Shown: one piece after another, positions 5,003 to 5,962 of the stretch | How positions within the stretch are numbered: position 1 is the stretch's first letter | Layout of the letters: the number at the start of each line of letters is the position of its first letter | DNA from: WS-11 sp035275545 | GTDB taxonomy: Bacteria > Eisenbacteria > RBG-16-71-46 | NCBI GenBank assembly: GCA_035275545.1 | Contig: DATEMP010000154.1 | Span: 1-5,962, forward strand | Direction: 5' to 3' | DNA length: 5,962 nt | The notes under the pieces: generated by a model | What the model was told of the DNA's origin: nothing | Database searches by the model: none | The model's input: only the letters and a program-made list of their open reading frames with translations | Made by a program: the position numbers and the translations under genes

Positions 5003-5958
5003 GCCGGCCGCGCGTCGTGTTCATGGGCACGCCCGAGTTCGCGGTGCCGTCGCTCACCGCGGTGGCCGCGTGCTGCGACGTGCCCGCGGTGGTCACCCGG
5101 CCCGACCGTCCGCGCGGGCGCGGCAAGGTCATGAGCCCCTCGCCGGTCGCGCAGGCCGCCGAGGCGCTCGGGCTCGAGGTGCAGAAGCCCGAGGACGTCA
5201 ACGCCCCGGAGACCCGTGCGTCGCTGGCGAGCCTGGCCGCGGACCTGTTCGCGGTGGTGGCGTTCGGCGCCATCCTCGCGCCGGCGACGCTCGCGCTGCC
5301 GCGGCTCGGCTCGATCAACCTGCACGGCTCGCTGCTCCCGGAATACCGCGGCGCCTCGCCGGTCCACCGGGCGATCTGGGACGGGCGGGCGGGCACCGGA
5401 GTGACGACGATGTGGATCGACGAGGGCTTGGACACCGGCGACATGTCGCTCCAGCGCTGGGTCCCGATCGAGCCCGCGGACGACGCGGGCACGCTCGCGG
5501 CGCGGCTCGCCGAGGTGGGCGGACCGCTACTCGCCGAGACGCTGACGCTCGCCCACGCCGGCCGCGCGCCGCGCCACGCGCAGGACCGGTCGGCGGGCTC
5601 CTACGCGCGCAAGCTGGGCAAGCGGGACGGCATCGTCGACTGGAGTCACGACGCGGTCACGGTCTGGAACCGGCAGCGCGCGGTCACCCCCTGGCCCGGC
5701 GCCGCGACCGCCCACAAGGATCGCCAGATCCTCCTGGTGCGCACCGAGCCGGTCCACGTGATGCCGCTGGGTGTGCCGGCCGGCGCGGTGGTCGAGATGG
5801 GACGCGACGCGGTGGTGGTGGCGTGCGCCCCCGGGGCGCTCAAGCTCGTCACCGTGCGGCCCGAAGGGCGCGGCGACATGGGTGCGGCGGAGTGGGCGCG
5901 CGGCGCGCGGCTCGCTCCGGGCGAGCGATTCGTGGTCGAGAAGGAGGCGCACGCGTGA
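4999..5958 (+). CDS. fmt: Methionyl-tRNA formyltransferase
   Basis: Fmt transfers the formyl group of 10-formyl-tetrahydrofolate to the initiator Met-tRNA. From the CTG at 4999 the product has 319 residues, near the usual 315. The N-terminal Rossmann-type domain opens with RVVFMGTPEFAVPSL (5-19). It holds the catalytic region INLHGSLLPEYRG (106-118, with Asn107 and His109) and DEGLDTGD (141-148, catalytic Asp145). The linker contains YARKLGKRDGIVDW (202-215), then VTPWPGA (229-235), then the C-terminal tRNA-binding OB-like domain. Start choice: GTG 5017 would begin inside the first beta strand and has no ribosome site. CTG 4999 restores the strand, sits six bases after GGAGG, and gives a 4-base overlap with the def stop (CTGA, the analogue of ATGA). 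No other ATG, GTG or TTG lies in frame nearby upstream. A small oddity is Ser in RGASP where RGAAP is usual. Function is secure; the start is inference. Confidence 0.96.
   Translation: MSRPRVVFMGTPEFAVPSLTAVAACCDVPAVVTRPDRPRGRGKVMSPSPVAQAAEALGLEVQKPEDVNAPETRASLASLAADLFAVVAFGAILAPATLALPRLGSINLHGSLLPEYRGASPVHRAIWDGRAGTGVTTMWIDEGLDTGDMSLQRWVPIEPADDAGTLAARLAEVGGPLLAETLTLAHAGRAPRHAQDRSAGSYARKLGKRDGIVDWSHDAVTVWNRQRAVTPWPGAATAHKDRQILLVRTEPVHVMPLGVPAGAVVEMGRDAVVVACAPGALKLVTVRPEGRGDMGAAEWARGARLAPGERFVVEKEAHA
5941..5947 (+). promoter_or_regulatory. Ribosome binding site for the gene after fmt
   Basis: AAGGAGG inside the end of fmt lies seven bases before a GTG at 5955. This is near-perfect complementarity to the 16S rRNA tail and marks a coupled downstream gene. 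Confidence 0.65.
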
Positions 5959-5962
5959 GCCG
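5955..5962 (+). CDS. Start of the next operon gene (5' eight bases only)
   Basis: GTG AGC CG begins at 5955 and overlaps the fmt stop by four bases (GTGA), with AAGGAGG at the right distance. Only two codons are visible, so the product cannot be identified. In many bacteria fmt is followed by rsmB (16S rRNA m5C967 methyltransferase), which is a plausible but untested guess. The geometry mirrors the def-fmt junction, where CTG AGC CGG follows GGAGG. Confidence 0.45.

Noticed and set aside
4325..5492. Minus-strand open frames opposite def and fmt.
   Set aside because: Both plus-strand genes have complete family motifs; the antisense products are compositionally biased and featureless.

Overview
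The window comes from a high-GC (roughly 70% by eye) Gram-negative bacterium. The Gram-negative call rests on a Spy/CpxP-type periplasmic protein, a small outer-membrane-type beta-barrel with a signal peptide, and YajC. The gene order tgt-yajC-def-fmt, with no secD/secF between yajC and def, suggests a deep-branching phylum such as Eisenbacteria, Gemmatimonadota, Acidobacteriota or a relative. The sequence alone cannot settle which.

Left part (1-2780): single genes and small units in alternating orientation. Two adjacent plus-strand genes come first, the tail of one LTxxQ-type protein and a complete Spy/CpxP-like protein. They end at a large hairpin that also closes a convergent gene for an exported single-domain rhodanese. 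After a 155-bp divergent gap comes a membrane-anchored bacterial PH-domain protein. It converges, across a perfect 11-bp stem with a cUUCGg loop on the minus strand, on a gene for a small outer-membrane beta-barrel protein. Most of these products act in the envelope (periplasm, inner membrane, outer membrane), but nothing in the sequence ties them into one pathway.

Right part (2874-5962): a compact plus-strand operon of core genes. It holds tgt (queuosine tRNA modification), yajC (Sec translocon accessory), def (peptide deformylase), fmt (Met-tRNA formyltransferase), and the first bases of a further gene. The last three junctions overlap by 1, 4 and 4 bases, so translation is probably coupled. 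Fmt formylates the initiator Met-tRNA and Def removes the formyl group from the nascent chain, so these two neighbours open and close the same cycle.

No mobile element, CRISPR array, tRNA or rRNA was seen, and no novel system is evident. The points most worth a second look are the apparent CTG start of fmt (a CTGA overlap with def), a promoter-like element that sits on top of the first ATG of tgt, unusual residues in the Tgt substrate pocket, and the paired LTxxQ genes.
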